Virus record (IMG/VR): IMGVR_UViG_3300021185_002065
Coordinates: 1-25,139 of that record
Strand: one strand, 5' to 3'
Source of the DNA: a virus
DNA: 25,139 nucleotides
Shown here: positions 1 to 7,615 of the stretch, piece by piece
Numbering within the stretch: position 1 is the stretch's first letter
Layout: each line of letters begins with the position of its first letter
Notes under the pieces: model-generated
What the model was told of the DNA's origin: nothing
The model's input: only the letters and a program-made list of their open reading frames with translations
Databases searched by the model: none
Program-made: the position numbers and the translations under genes

Positions 1-184
1 CTACTGAACCGTAGAAGTCGCTGAAAGATATTTCGCCAGAAGTTGCAATATTTGAGTTGGCTCCCGCATCAGGTACGTTAGCACCATTGCGGTAGTACTC
101 AGAAAGACTGTGAGGGGCTTGGCCACCAAATTCGCCTACAATATCTGTAGTAATCGATAGGGAGCCTGAAGATTTGACAGCCAT
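1..184 (-). CDS. Tail-associated protein with SFSDFYG motif, N-terminal part (runs off left edge)
   Basis: The visible 61 residues begin MAVKSSGSLSITTDIVGEFG and contain PHSLSEYY and later TSGEISFSDFYGS. This arrangement (short beta-rich start, SLSEYY, then a DFYG box) recurs at the N-termini of tail-fibre or other tail proteins in many marine phages; that comparison is from memory. The ATG is preceded by AAGGAGGTGG, a very strong Shine-Dalgarno sequence, which fixes the start. It is 10 nt downstream of the stop of the large fibre gene on the same strand and is presumably co-transcribed with it. The rest of the protein, which would show its true role, lies outside the window. The open frame is seen directly; the tail role is inferred. 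Confidence 0.72.
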   Translation of the reverse strand, partial: MAVKSSGSLSITTDIVGEFGGQAPHSLSEYYRNGANVPDAGANSNIATSGEISFSDFYGSV

Positions 185-194
185 AGCCACCTCC

Positions 195-2864
195 TTAAGA
201 AATAGTTCCGAACGCAGTAATATCGTCTACTGTTTTAAGCGCACCTGTAGTGCTTAGTTCTAGTACTTTAGTTGTTCCATATAAAATTTCAAGGTTACCA
301 GAAGCGTCTACTTGGAACTTCCAATCTGTAGCTGCATCTAAAACAAGTTCATCTGTTTTAACGGTTGCTGCATCAAGCACATCAGCCGTGGCCGTACCAT
401 TAACATCAACGCCTGTGCTGGTTATTTCCATTTTAAGGGTATTACCAGTACTAGTATTATAGAAGCGTGTTCTTGTGTTTTCAATGTCTAGAGAATTAGC
501 CGTATCAGAAATAATACCAGTAGTACCAGTGTGATAGATTTCTAAATCATTACCGAAGATGGCTTTGTCATTGTCGCCAAAGGTAACATCCCCAGTAAAC
601 TCTCCGTTACCAGCAGTAACAGTACCAGTAGCAATAACATTACCAGCACTTACGTCACCCGTAAGATCGCCAGTCACATTACCCGTAACGTTACCTGTTA
701 CGTTGCCTTCTACGTTAGATACTAAAGTACCTGTACTGTAAGAGGCGTGGGCTGTATCAATAGTTCCGTCGGGTGTTGGATCGTACTCGTCTACGAGTTT
801 CCATTTTGAATCTGACACATCATACCACATACCCATGTGAGTGTAACCAACACCAGACGTACCAGTGTTTCTGTTGGTCCAATAACCTGTGTCAACATTA
901 ATTGGAGATGCAACGCCAGTCCATTGATCGTTAAGTGTGTGACCAGTAGCCGCACCGAATTCGACCGATATGTTGTCGGCAGAATGAATTAACTGTTCGT
1001 TAGTAGTAATATCTACGTTACTTACAATAGTCGTAGCGAAGTTATCAGTAGACACTGCGAATGTATCTACGCCACCAGTACCGCCGCCTACGCTATCAAT
1101 TTTAACGTAGTACGTAGTTGGTACTGTACCTGTAAAGTGTCCAGCAAAGAACGCATCATCAAGACCAGTGCCGTTAAATGTAGTACCAGCTTCACCAATG
1201 GCGTTACCTTCGTTAAGGCGGAACATTGGAGAACCTGCTGTAACGTCTGCTGAAGACACAGTAGTAGTCGTACCAATAACCGTTAAGTCACCATCAATTT
1301 GAAGATCACCACCAACGTGAGCATCCGTTTCAACTCTGAAAGATTGTACCGCATGGAACTGCCTGTTAAGCAAGATTACACCATCAGTAGCATCTGAGTT
1401 TACAACGAATCCAAGACAAATAGGAAAGTTAGGATAAGTAGGAGCAGCAGTTTGAAGCGCCCCAGGAGTTACCCCAACAAAAACATTTGTGCCAGCAGTT
1501 AAACCTGAAGTATCTAGGCCATCAAGTTGACCCGTGATAATACAGTAACCGTAAGAATTAGCCGCTATGTCGCCTGCCAAAAGACCTTGCGCGTTATACG
1601 CAGTAGCGCTTGTACCATCTGCAAGAGCAACTGTAGGTACTTCAATAGAACCATTTGAATGGCTCCCAGAGAAGTAAACAGGTTTACCTCTGTTAAGCGT
1701 TGATCCAGTATTGTTGTAAACGCGTTGGTGTTCTTCAATACCTATTTCGTGAACTACATCATTAACATCGCTGTAGTAGTTAACAGTTTTATGAATATTA
1801 TCATACCAAAGCAAACCTTCCTGATAAGAAGGATGCGCTGATTGCGCTGTCATTTCAATGGTCTGACCTACTTCAATAGTATCAGCATCTACATTACCTG
1901 TAAGATTACCTGTTACATTACCCGTTACTGCACCTGTAACATCGCCTGTTACATTGCCTGTAACATTACCCGTAAGATCGCCCGTAACGTTACCCGTCAC
2001 TGCGCCCGTTACATTACCTGTTACGTTACCTGTGAGGGGTCCTGAAAATGCGTTCGCAGTTATAGTGGCTGTACTCGTCGTATCTACGTCTGAACGAAGA
2101 AATTGAAGGCTATCTAAGCCATCAAGCGTACCAGCATCTGCTGCGCCTTCAATTACTAGAGATTGAAAAGCAAAGCCGCCATTCCCATCTGTAATAAGAT
2201 ATTGGCCTGCTAAACCATCAGTTACCCCTAAGTCAGTAATCGAAGTCGGAGTACCTGTAATGTTCCCATAATCAGTGTAGTATGTACCATGCTGACCATC
2301 AAGGAGATCTGCATCGAGACTTGTTCCAGCACCGTCGTTAGCGGTAATAGTATTCATCAAAGCTGATGAGTTTGTAAAATTAGCGTAATCAAGATAGTAA
2401 GTACCTTGCTGACTATCTAAAAGATCTGAATCAATACCCGAACCTGGGCCATCAAAAGTTTGAATGGCACTTTTCATTGTATTTGGATTGTAAGATAACG
2501 TAATAGCGGCGTTGTCGCTAGTAATAGTTGAAGCGCCAGTTACATCACCATTAAAACTAATAGTAGAAGCATTAGTACGAGTTGTAGAAATATTAACATC
2601 GCCTAAATTAGTAAGCGTACCTGAACCTGTAGCAAAACCGCTAATAGTAATTGTAGGATCAGGTAAGTTAGTTAGATTTCCATAATCAATAGCACCTGAA
2701 ATAGTGCCTGAAGCATTTAAGTCACCCTGAACGGTGAGGCTAGACGTAGTATCAGCTTGATCTGAGCGAACATATTGTTCCCCAGAAGCGCCATCGAGAC
2801 TCGTGGCATCTACATCTGCAGGAGTCGAATTAAGGAGATTCGACATATCTCTTGTTTTACCCAT
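195..2864 (-). CDS. Large repeat-rich tail fibre / receptor-binding protein (889 aa)
   Basis: Extended beta-rich protein, poor in Cys and rich in T, G, N, D and V, as expected for a trimeric phage fibre. Residues about 277-325 are an almost pure run of four-residue units of the type xVTG (NVTG, AVTG, DLTG); a shorter run lies near residues 720-740. Residues about 145-205 hold two related DADLLDGQ..TYY..Y units. Residues about 380-502 (from RVYNNTGSTLNRGKPVYFSG to GVILLNRQ) resemble a domain widespread in phage tail fibres. Near the C-terminus AIFGNDLEIYHTGTTG is another familiar fibre element. No chaperone or peptidase domain is evident at the end. The start is supported by AGGAGA 8 nt upstream. 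It probably contacts the host surface; the receptor cannot be deduced. Confidence 0.85.
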   Translation of the reverse strand: MGKTRDMSNLLNSTPADVDATSLDGASGEQYVRSDQADTTSSLTVQGDLNASGTISGAIDYGNLTNLPDPTITISGFATGSGTLTNLGDVNISTTRTNASTISFNGDVTGASTITSDNAAITLSYNPNTMKSAIQTFDGPGSGIDSDLLDSQQGTYYLDYANFTNSSALMNTITANDGAGTSLDADLLDGQHGTYYTDYGNITGTPTSITDLGVTDGLAGQYLITDGNGGFAFQSLVIEGAADAGTLDGLDSLQFLRSDVDTTSTATITANAFSGPLTGNVTGNVTGAVTGNVTGDLTGNVTGNVTGDVTGAVTGNVTGNLTGNVDADTIEVGQTIEMTAQSAHPSYQEGLLWYDNIHKTVNYYSDVNDVVHEIGIEEHQRVYNNTGSTLNRGKPVYFSGSHSNGSIEVPTVALADGTSATAYNAQGLLAGDIAANSYGYCIITGQLDGLDTSGLTAGTNVFVGVTPGALQTAAPTYPNFPICLGFVVNSDATDGVILLNRQFHAVQSFRVETDAHVGGDLQIDGDLTVIGTTTTVSSADVTAGSPMFRLNEGNAIGEAGTTFNGTGLDDAFFAGHFTGTVPTTYYVKIDSVGGGTGGVDTFAVSTDNFATTIVSNVDITTNEQLIHSADNISVEFGAATGHTLNDQWTGVASPINVDTGYWTNRNTGTSGVGYTHMGMWYDVSDSKWKLVDEYDPTPDGTIDTAHASYSTGTLVSNVEGNVTGNVTGNVTGDLTGDVSAGNVIATGTVTAGNGEFTGDVTFGDNDKAIFGNDLEIYHTGTTGIISDTANSLDIENTRTRFYNTSTGNTLKMEITSTGVDVNGTATADVLDAATVKTDELVLDAATDWKFQVDASGNLEILYGTTKVLELSTTGALKTVDDITAFGTIS

Positions 2865-2874
2865 AATTCTTCTC

Positions 2875-3117
2875 CTAGAATGTTACTGATTGAGTTAGCG
2901 TTCCAGCTATCTCAAGATTACCGTTAGATGCTAACCTAAATTTTAAAGCACCATTATGACTTATTAAGAGTTTTTGATTACTATCTTCCGTAATAGTCCA
3001 ATTAGAAATATTTACGGAAGCCGTAATGGATTCTAATTCTTCAACGGCTAATGTAGTTTGTTCAGCCCAAGAGTCTTGATCAACAATTCCTGTAATTGGT
3101 GGTTTAATTACTGCCAT
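2875..3117 (-). CDS. Small fibre-like protein (80 aa)
   Basis: Unknown protein that starts MAVIKPPITGIVDQDSWAEQ and ends with a beta-rich half containing NWTITEDSNQKLLISHNGAL and LRLASNGNLEIAGTLTQ-like strands (exact text FRLASNGNLEIAGTL). The second half resembles the repeat units at the ends of phage fibres, including those of the neighbouring 889-aa fibre. It could be a fibre accessory subunit or attachment piece joining the fibre to the tail. It overlaps the end of the upstream membrane protein gene by 14 nt and is followed 10 nt later by the fibre gene, so all three are probably translated from one message. The open frame is clear; the structural role is inferred from position and composition. 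Confidence 0.65.
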   Translation of the reverse strand: MAVIKPPITGIVDQDSWAEQTTLAVEELESITASVNISNWTITEDSNQKLLISHNGALKFRLASNGNLEIAGTLTQSVTF

Positions 3118-3415
3118 TTTCTAATTCCTCAATAACGACTTCAAGTTTATTGATGCGTTCCTGAAGAAATTCAATCATCATATCTTGTTTGGAGTCAGCA
3201 GGTAAAACGCCAAGCTCTCCGCGAGGCCACTTCACTCGAAACTCGCTATTCATTTTAGTGTAAACAAGTTGTTTATCCGCTTCATTCTCAAGAGAGTTAA
3301 GCCGTTCTACAATACCAAAATAACCCCACACAGCTATAGCTACGCTAGCAATCATGCCTAAAAGATTCCTAATGGGAATCGTAATTTCTGTGTTATCGTT
3401 TACTTCAGTAGACAT
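3104..3415 (-). CDS. Membrane-anchored coiled-coil protein (103 aa)
   Basis: One hydrophobic segment at about residues 18-34 (LLGMIASVAIAVWGYFGIV), followed by a charged, mostly helical part and a C-terminal predicted coiled coil (MIEFLQERINKLEVVIEELE). The central WPRGELGVLPADSKQDMMIE resembles a conserved small protein of marine phages known to me only as hypothetical. An ATG at 3415 (MSTEV) is preferred. A GTG at 3427 would add four residues but has no ribosome binding site. A single membrane anchor with an extended helix would suit a spanin-like or virion-associated role, but no lysis signature such as a lipobox is seen. It sits between a small basic protein gene and a fibre-like gene. 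Confidence 0.68.
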   Translation of the reverse strand: MSTEVNDNTEITIPIRNLLGMIASVAIAVWGYFGIVERLNSLENEADKQLVYTKMNSEFRVKWPRGELGVLPADSKQDMMIEFLQERINKLEVVIEELENGSN

Positions 3416-3420
3416 ATTAT

Positions 3421-3696
3421 TCACCACTTAGTTTTGTGAGACCAATAACGGGCGCTCAACTTGCTGGGACTAGAATCCTGTGCATTATGTCGAGCGTAAT
3501 AAGCTTTCTTACGAGCCTTCCCAGCTTTAGTCTTCGGGTTTTTTCCTTCACCGCTAACGCCTTGTGCGCCGAAGCGAATAAGTTTGATCTTATCGCCTTC
3601 TTTAGCAAGCACTGCATGGCTTTTCTTAGGGTGTTTAGACGTCCGTTTGGGTTTGTTATAACCGCTAAACGTTTCGCCTCTATAATTAATACTCAT
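3421..3696 (-). CDS. Small basic protein of unknown function (91 aa)
   Basis: Very lysine/arginine-rich protein beginning MSINYRGETFSGYNKPKRTS. It has a KIKLIRFGAQG stretch, then a long basic helix (KAGKARKKAYYARHNA) and a C-terminal SARYWSHKTKW. The pattern KLIRFG..G, ARHA and SA.YW...KW is familiar from conserved hypothetical proteins in marine phage structural modules, from memory only. High positive charge suggests nucleic-acid contact, perhaps DNA inside the head, but there is no direct evidence. Its ATG overlaps the 3' end of the upstream 58-codon gene by 11 nt in another frame, and GGAG lies just upstream within that gene. Confidence 0.7.
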   Translation of the reverse strand: MSINYRGETFSGYNKPKRTSKHPKKSHAVLAKEGDKIKLIRFGAQGVSGEGKNPKTKAGKARKKAYYARHNAQDSSPSKLSARYWSHKTKW

Positions 3697-3862
3697 AAAT
3701 CCTCTCCATTATTAAATTCTCTTGATCACATAAGGCAGCTTCAAGCTGACCTGATAGAATATCTAACTCCGCTAGTGTTTCCCGCTTCATATCTCTGTGG
3801 AGACAGCGTTTCATTGTGTGAATAGTCTTGTTCATTGCTTCTAAACGTTCAAGAGAGTTCAT
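3686..3862 (-). CDS. Short helical protein (58 aa)
   Basis: A 58-codon frame starting MNSLERLEAMNKTIHTMKRC and ending EEN-like helix ENLIMERIYEY. It is amphipathic and probably all helical (ELDILSGQLEAALCDQ), with two Cys residues that show no metal-site spacing. AGGT lies 6 nt before the ATG. The stop overlaps the start of the downstream basic-protein gene by 11 nt, the tight overlap style seen throughout the genome, which is the main support that it is real. It is the first gene after the structured intergenic stretch at about 3911-3987. No function can be assigned. Confidence 0.6.
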   Translation of the reverse strand: MNSLERLEAMNKTIHTMKRCLHRDMKRETLAELDILSGQLEAALCDQENLIMERIYEY

Positions 3863-3910
3863 TTTTTACCTATTATTGTTTGAGTTGAAGAAAATAGGCA
3901 GTTTACATTC

Positions 3911-3987
3911 ATGCCTAGGAACCCTTGTCGGGTCGGATTGCTCCGACTTCCACGAATGGCGTAACGCGACGCCTGCTCCGTAGGGGC
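3911..3987. other. Structured intergenic region: three consecutive hairpins
   Basis: In the 156-nt gap between 3863 and 4018 three hairpins follow each other: 3932-3947 (GTCGGA/TCCGAC, 6 bp, tetraloop TTGC on plus or the GNRA loop GCAA on minus), 3958-3973 (GGCGT/ACGCC, 6-nt loop) and 3975-3987 (GCTCC/GGGGC, 3-nt loop, one G.U pair on plus). GGAA at 3918-3921 can also pair with TTCC at 3948-3951 and enclose the first hairpin. The stretch is far richer in G+C than its surroundings. It is not a recognisable tRNA or known ribozyme core. It may be a leftward RNA leader, a processing site, a terminator without a U-run, or a DNA site for replication or packaging. The transcribed strand is unknown. 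Confidence 0.4.
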
Positions 3988-4018
3988 TGTATTACTTAAC
4001 CCAGCCCAAGGTAATCTC

Positions 4019-4531
4019 TTATAATTTTGTCCAATTACTTATAGGTGTTAAAAACATACTACTCTTATATTCTTTCTCAGTTAATATCAAATCACCTGCA
4101 AAAGAAATTCTTTGATTCTTATTCACAGTAGGCTTAATATAATGAATTAAATAATTTGGAATAACAATAAAATCGTTAATTTCAACGTTAACTTCAAACT
4201 CGATATTGTTTACATCCCGAATAATTAAAGGCGACGCCTCACTAACTTTAGTATAGAATACAAAACTAAAATGAGAGTAACCATGATTATGCGGGTTAAC
4301 TGGAATAGGGAAGTCTTTAGGTATGCTAATACACCAAGATTGAGCGAGATACTTATCGTAATCTTTCGGTAAGTACTCGTCAATCTTTTGATTTATTTTT
4401 TGTAATACAGAAGGAAATCGGTTTAAACAGTTAGGTACTTCTTCTTCCGAAGAACCTTCGAACTCACTTGCGAAATTATTAAGCGCAGTTAATTCTTTCT
4501 TGTTTAAATTAATTTTTGTTTTCCAATACAT
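4019..4531 (-). CDS. 2-oxoglutarate/Fe(II) oxygenase-like protein, copy 2 of tandem pair (170 aa)
   Basis: A double-stranded beta-helix (cupin-like) protein with the layout of the 2OG-Fe(II) oxygenase superfamily. H81-N-H83 in NPHNHGYSHFSFVFY begins the core, H130 in DFIVIPNYLIHYIKP is the distal metal histidine, and R141 in RISFAG is the expected 2-oxoglutarate-binding arginine. Members use Fe(II), O2 and 2-oxoglutarate to hydroxylate a substrate; the substrate here is unknown. It is a paralog of the gene immediately upstream: the same length, with 87 of 170 positions identical in an ungapped alignment by my count and all four key residues conserved. AAAGGAC precedes the ATG. Low-G+C coding sequence. 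The fold assignment is fairly strong, the reaction is inferred. Confidence 0.72.
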   Translation of the reverse strand: MYWKTKINLNKKELTALNNFASEFEGSSEEEVPNCLNRFPSVLQKINQKIDEYLPKDYDKYLAQSWCISIPKDFPIPVNPHNHGYSHFSFVFYTKVSEASPLIIRDVNNIEFEVNVEINDFIVIPNYLIHYIKPTVNKNQRISFAGDLILTEKEYKSSMFLTPISNWTKL

Positions 4532-4561
4532 TTTTATGATTGTCCTTTAATGTAACGTCAA

Positions 4562-5074
4562 TCATAATCGACACCAGTTGTGAATTGGTGGTAAATAAGT
4601 ACTATTTTCATGTTCATGTTCTGTAACAATAATATCACCAGCAAAACAAATTCTGTTTTCAGTGACTACATTTGGTTCAATTTGATGTTGATAGTAATTA
4701 GGGAGAATAATAAAATCTCCGAAATCAACATCTACTCTGAATGTTAAGTTATTCATATCCATTAATACTAAAGGACAACCTTGATTTGCAGTCGTGTAAA
4801 AAACAAAACTAAAATGAGTGTAACCATGATTGTGAAGATTAACTTGAGATTTTTTCCCAGGTTTAATATTAACGGACCAAGACTGAGTCATATACTTAAC
4901 GTATGATGAAGGTAAATAAGCATCAATATTAGCATTTACTTTTTCTAAAACAGAAGGGAAATCTATTAAAATATTAGGAATATCAAATTCCGAACCGCCC
5001 TCATATTTTAATGCAACTTCATTTAAACTAGTTACTTCTTCATCCGTTAATTCGATCTTAGTTTTACTTAACAT
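4562..5074 (-). CDS. 2-oxoglutarate/Fe(II) oxygenase-like protein, copy 1 of tandem pair (170 aa)
   Basis: Paralog of the next gene downstream, with the same candidate metal histidines (H81, H83 in LHNHGYTHFSFVFY; H130 in DFIILPNYYQHQ) and the 2-oxoglutarate arginine R141 (RICFAGD). The family resembles the putative 2OG-Fe(II) oxygenases common in marine phages, whose targets are mostly unknown. The ATG follows the reductase stop directly (TAAATG), so it is translationally coupled to the B12-dependent reductase and probably expressed with it. That linkage hints at a role in nucleotide or DNA metabolism, or at a shared expression time, but does not prove either. Both copies keep the catalytic residues, so neither looks decayed. 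Confidence 0.73.
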   Translation of the reverse strand: MLSKTKIELTDEEVTSLNEVALKYEGGSEFDIPNILIDFPSVLEKVNANIDAYLPSSYVKYMTQSWSVNIKPGKKSQVNLHNHGYTHFSFVFYTTANQGCPLVLMDMNNLTFRVDVDFGDFIILPNYYQHQIEPNVVTENRICFAGDIIVTEHEHENSTYLPPIHNWCRL

Positions 5075-6937
5075 TTAAATTTCGCACCCACCCGCTGTGC
5101 AAGCAAGGGTTTGTGCGCCTTCAGTGTTATCTTCTTTCTCGTACGACACAAGATCGGCGAAGTTGATTTGCGAAGGGAACGCTGCAAACGCTTCTTCGTA
5201 TTCTTCTTCGGAACAGTCTTGATAAGGCGCTTGGGCATACGTATGATCGCTATAGGGCAGGAAACTAATTCCCGAACACAAGTCGAAGTTGTCATAGACC
5301 CATGCACCCACTTCCATCCACTCTTCTTCTCGCACATAAATCGTAACCGAAGGTTTGTGTTCGCACCAATGCACGGCATACATCTTCCAGTTTTCAAGCT
5401 GTTCGATTGCATTTTGTTCATTCGCTAGAATAGCGCCTTCTGGGGATTTAATGGGGAAACTAAAGATGGTTGTACTATTAGGTTTCATAGCGCAAGCTTC
5501 GTTAGGTACACCTACGTCTTTCAAAAAATCTGTGATAGGATCTTTGTTATCTTGTCGTACAGTACGAATGTAGTACGGAGCAAAACGCCCGTGTATACCT
5601 GATGCAGAATTAACAAGCTGCGAAACAGTGCCTGATGGCTTGATACAAGTAATAGCTGCGCTCTGGGGGATTCCCAGCTTCTCAGCCCATTCTTTATTTG
5701 TTTCGACAGCAACATCTTTTAATTCCTTCAAGAATTTTTCATCGGGGTTTTGGAGTATAGGTGAATCCTGGATTCCGGTGAGAGACACTCCGAGCAAAGA
5801 CTCTTCGGCAGTATTGCGTTTCCACACTGCTCGCAAGTAGGGAAGGTCGGTAAGGGTTGCTTGTAATGTCCCAAGAATTGTTGCCAACCGTACTTTGCGC
5901 TTGAGAGAAGCTTTAGTATCTTTTTCACGTGCTACGACCTCGCTGAGGTTACAGAATTGGTTTGGTCGGAGGATGATTTCTGAGCAGGGATTCGTTCCGA
6001 AATCCCAATCAACGTCTCTGCGGCCATTTTCAGCCGCTTTCGCCTTTGCTGCAATGCGCGAGAATATTCCTCGCTCTCCCGATTTACTCTTGACGAGGGC
6101 GGTCCATTCATCTAGGAAGGTCTCCATATCTGGTTTGACTTCGTAACATGCACTATTATTAGCTAGCGCACGATGACCGTAATGTTCCCACCAGTTACCG
6201 CTCTTAGCGTCACGCACTTGGGGATCGCCAATGTCTGAAAGCGAAATCATCGCGCTCCGACGTACACCGCCGACAACAATAATCTCACCAACTTTGCACA
6301 TGATGTCATGGCATTCAATTGGATTTAGCTTTCGTCCAGCGGCTCCTTTAAAAATTCTATCGATGAAACCCATGAGGTCGATAAGAGGCTCTGGACCGCT
6401 AGCCCGTCCTCCCATCGTCTTAAGCCTAGCTCCTGCGGGGCGTACCTTTGAGTAGTCCCACTGGTGTACTTGACCAAGATATAGATCTGCAACTTGTTTG
6501 CGGATTGCTTTCGCCCATCCTTCTTTAGAGTCACCAACTACGATCTCCCGTTCCGTATCCGTAAACGTATCGTTTACAATGGGAAGTTTAGAAACAAATT
6601 TTGATTCGACACTGAAACCCACACCCGTCCCAGAGGCAAGAATGTAGAGAGCCTCGTCAAAAGCGCGAGGGGAATCAACGGCCAAAAAACTACAATTAAA
6701 GCCAGCAACGTTATTTTTAGCAAGAGCATCACCCGCGCTCCAAAGGCAACGCATACTCGGCATAACTTCGAGTTCGTGAATTGCTTTGTAAAGTTCTGCA
6801 TAATCTTCTTTACTAATCCTTTCGCCCCAATAATCAAGATATCGGGTAACGGTTTCTTCCCAGCTTTCGCGTTTTTCTGTTTCTTCGCTCCAACGAGCAT
6901 AACGTGAGAGGTGAATAAATTTTTGATATGTGTCCAT
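5075..6937 (-). CDS. nrdJ: Class II (adenosylcobalamin-dependent) ribonucleotide reductase (620 aa)
   Basis: Converts ribonucleotides to deoxyribonucleotides for phage DNA synthesis using coenzyme B12 as radical generator. Diagnostic features: GFNCSF with C82; the finger-loop motif TNPCSE with N316, the thiyl cysteine C318 and E320; QFCNLSE with C329, the redox partner of C82; and a C-terminal CTAGGCEI (C613, C618) that shuttles electrons to the active site. The sequence resembles monomeric class II enzymes rather than NrdA. At 620 residues it is shorter than the roughly 740-residue Lactobacillus enzyme. The ATG at 6937 has GGAG 8 nt upstream; an in-frame start 69 nt earlier would lie inside the glutaredoxin gene. 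Four nt separate it from glutaredoxin, the likely reductant. No small subunit is needed or seen. Confidence 0.93.
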   Translation of the reverse strand: MDTYQKFIHLSRYARWSEETEKRESWEETVTRYLDYWGERISKEDYAELYKAIHELEVMPSMRCLWSAGDALAKNNVAGFNCSFLAVDSPRAFDEALYILASGTGVGFSVESKFVSKLPIVNDTFTDTEREIVVGDSKEGWAKAIRKQVADLYLGQVHQWDYSKVRPAGARLKTMGGRASGPEPLIDLMGFIDRIFKGAAGRKLNPIECHDIMCKVGEIIVVGGVRRSAMISLSDIGDPQVRDAKSGNWWEHYGHRALANNSACYEVKPDMETFLDEWTALVKSKSGERGIFSRIAAKAKAAENGRRDVDWDFGTNPCSEIILRPNQFCNLSEVVAREKDTKASLKRKVRLATILGTLQATLTDLPYLRAVWKRNTAEESLLGVSLTGIQDSPILQNPDEKFLKELKDVAVETNKEWAEKLGIPQSAAITCIKPSGTVSQLVNSASGIHGRFAPYYIRTVRQDNKDPITDFLKDVGVPNEACAMKPNSTTIFSFPIKSPEGAILANEQNAIEQLENWKMYAVHWCEHKPSVTIYVREEEWMEVGAWVYDNFDLCSGISFLPYSDHTYAQAPYQDCSEEEYEEAFAAFPSQINFADLVSYEKEDNTEGAQTLACTAGGCEI

Positions 6938-6941
6938 TGTG

Positions 6942-7187
6942 TTACTCCGAGTAAACTGATTTATAATAACCATTAGTAAGATGTAGCTTGAGTTGATCGT
7001 ACCCACCGATGTGTAAGTTCCCCTTCATAATTTGGGGAACCGTAGACCATTTCCGACTCTTAAACATTTTTAGAGTTTCGGGATCTGAATCCACATCGAT
7101 AAGCTCATACTCAAGATAGTTATCTTGGAGTAACTTTTCGGCTTTCTCACAATAGCCGCATGTGTCTTTTGTGTATACTGTGTACAT
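6942..7187 (-). CDS. Glutaredoxin / NrdH-type thiol reductant (81 aa)
   Basis: Thioredoxin-fold dithiol protein with an N-terminal MYTVYTKDTCGYC. The CGYC active site is C10-C13. The cis-proline motif TVPQI follows at about residues 49-53, and GGYDQL near residues 62-67 is the conserved GG turn of glutaredoxins. It ends 4 nt before the class II reductase start and so is almost certainly the reductant that regenerates the reductase C-terminal cysteines. Length fits phage glutaredoxins. GAGGAC lies 4-9 nt upstream of the ATG. Whether it is reduced by glutathione or by thioredoxin reductase cannot be read from sequence. Confidence 0.92.
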   Translation of the reverse strand: MYTVYTKDTCGYCEKAEKLLQDNYLEYELIDVDSDPETLKMFKSRKWSTVPQIMKGNLHIGGYDQLKLHLTNGYYKSVYSE

Positions 7188-7209
7188 ATTGTCCTCTATA
7201 TGCGTACAG

Positions 7210-7605
7210 CTACTTAATTACAGTAAGTTTGGCGATTTCCATTTCCAACTCGTCGTCACTTAAATCACCAGCATTAATCGTCTGGTTGACTTCTTGACGT
7301 TGTAGTTTGGGAGCTTCATATTCTGCAATAATAGCAGCAATACGGGTGGCTTCGCCTTTATCACCTTCTTCAAGTGCTTCGTACATATTATAGCGTAGGA
7401 CATCAAGAGCGCTAAAAGCAGCTTCATCTTCCTTGAGGACCTTCGCTAGTTGTTCCATTTTATCTTTAATCTCTTCGCGGATAGCTTTGTTACGCATACG
7501 CGTCTCTAAGCCTTTCTTCCGATATTCTTCAGCCATCTCAGGAGAAGTAATAGGATTTAAGTTCGACAATGACTTGTCTGAAACAGGGTGCTTACCTTTG
7601 CTCAT
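7210..7605 (-). CDS. Probable terminase small subunit (131 aa)
   Basis: Mostly helical, strongly charged protein. The N-terminal part (SPEMAEEYRKKGLETRMRNK) is followed by long helices and PKLQRQEVNQTINAGDL, with an acidic end (SDDELEMEIAKL). Proteins of this type with the PKLQR/QEVNQT ending commonly precede large terminases in marine phages and are assigned as DNA-recognition subunits; this is recalled family knowledge, not a search result. It lies downstream of the large terminase, separated only by one small gene, on the same strand. Alternative: an unrelated scaffold-like helical protein. GGAG precedes the ATG by about 6 nt. No helix-turn-helix is obvious by eye. Confidence 0.5.
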   Translation of the reverse strand: MSKGKHPVSDKSLSNLNPITSPEMAEEYRKKGLETRMRNKAIREEIKDKMEQLAKVLKEDEAAFSALDVLRYNMYEALEEGDKGEATRIAAIIAEYEAPKLQRQEVNQTINAGDLSDDELEMEIAKLTVIK

Positions 7606-7615
7606 GTCTATTCTC

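Noticed and set aside
1842-2045. Plus-strand Cys/Thr-rich open frame opposite the fibre gene
   Set aside because: It is the antisense reading of the xVTG repeat tract; there is no ribosome binding site, and the fibre frame explains the repeats.
3436-3825. Plus-strand 129-codon frame
   Set aside because: It lies antisense to two well-supported overlapping minus-strand genes and has no ribosome binding site or recognisable domain.
3911-3987. tRNA or tRNA-like gene
   Set aside because: The hairpin sizes do not make a cloverleaf: no 7-bp acceptor stem, no T-arm with a TTC-A loop, and no 5-bp/7-nt anticodon arm on either strand.
5244-5270. Further promoter copy (minus-strand GCCCTATAG) inside the reductase gene
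   Set aside because: Only about seven core bases match, neither flanking TATAAG unit is present, and it lies within a coding region.
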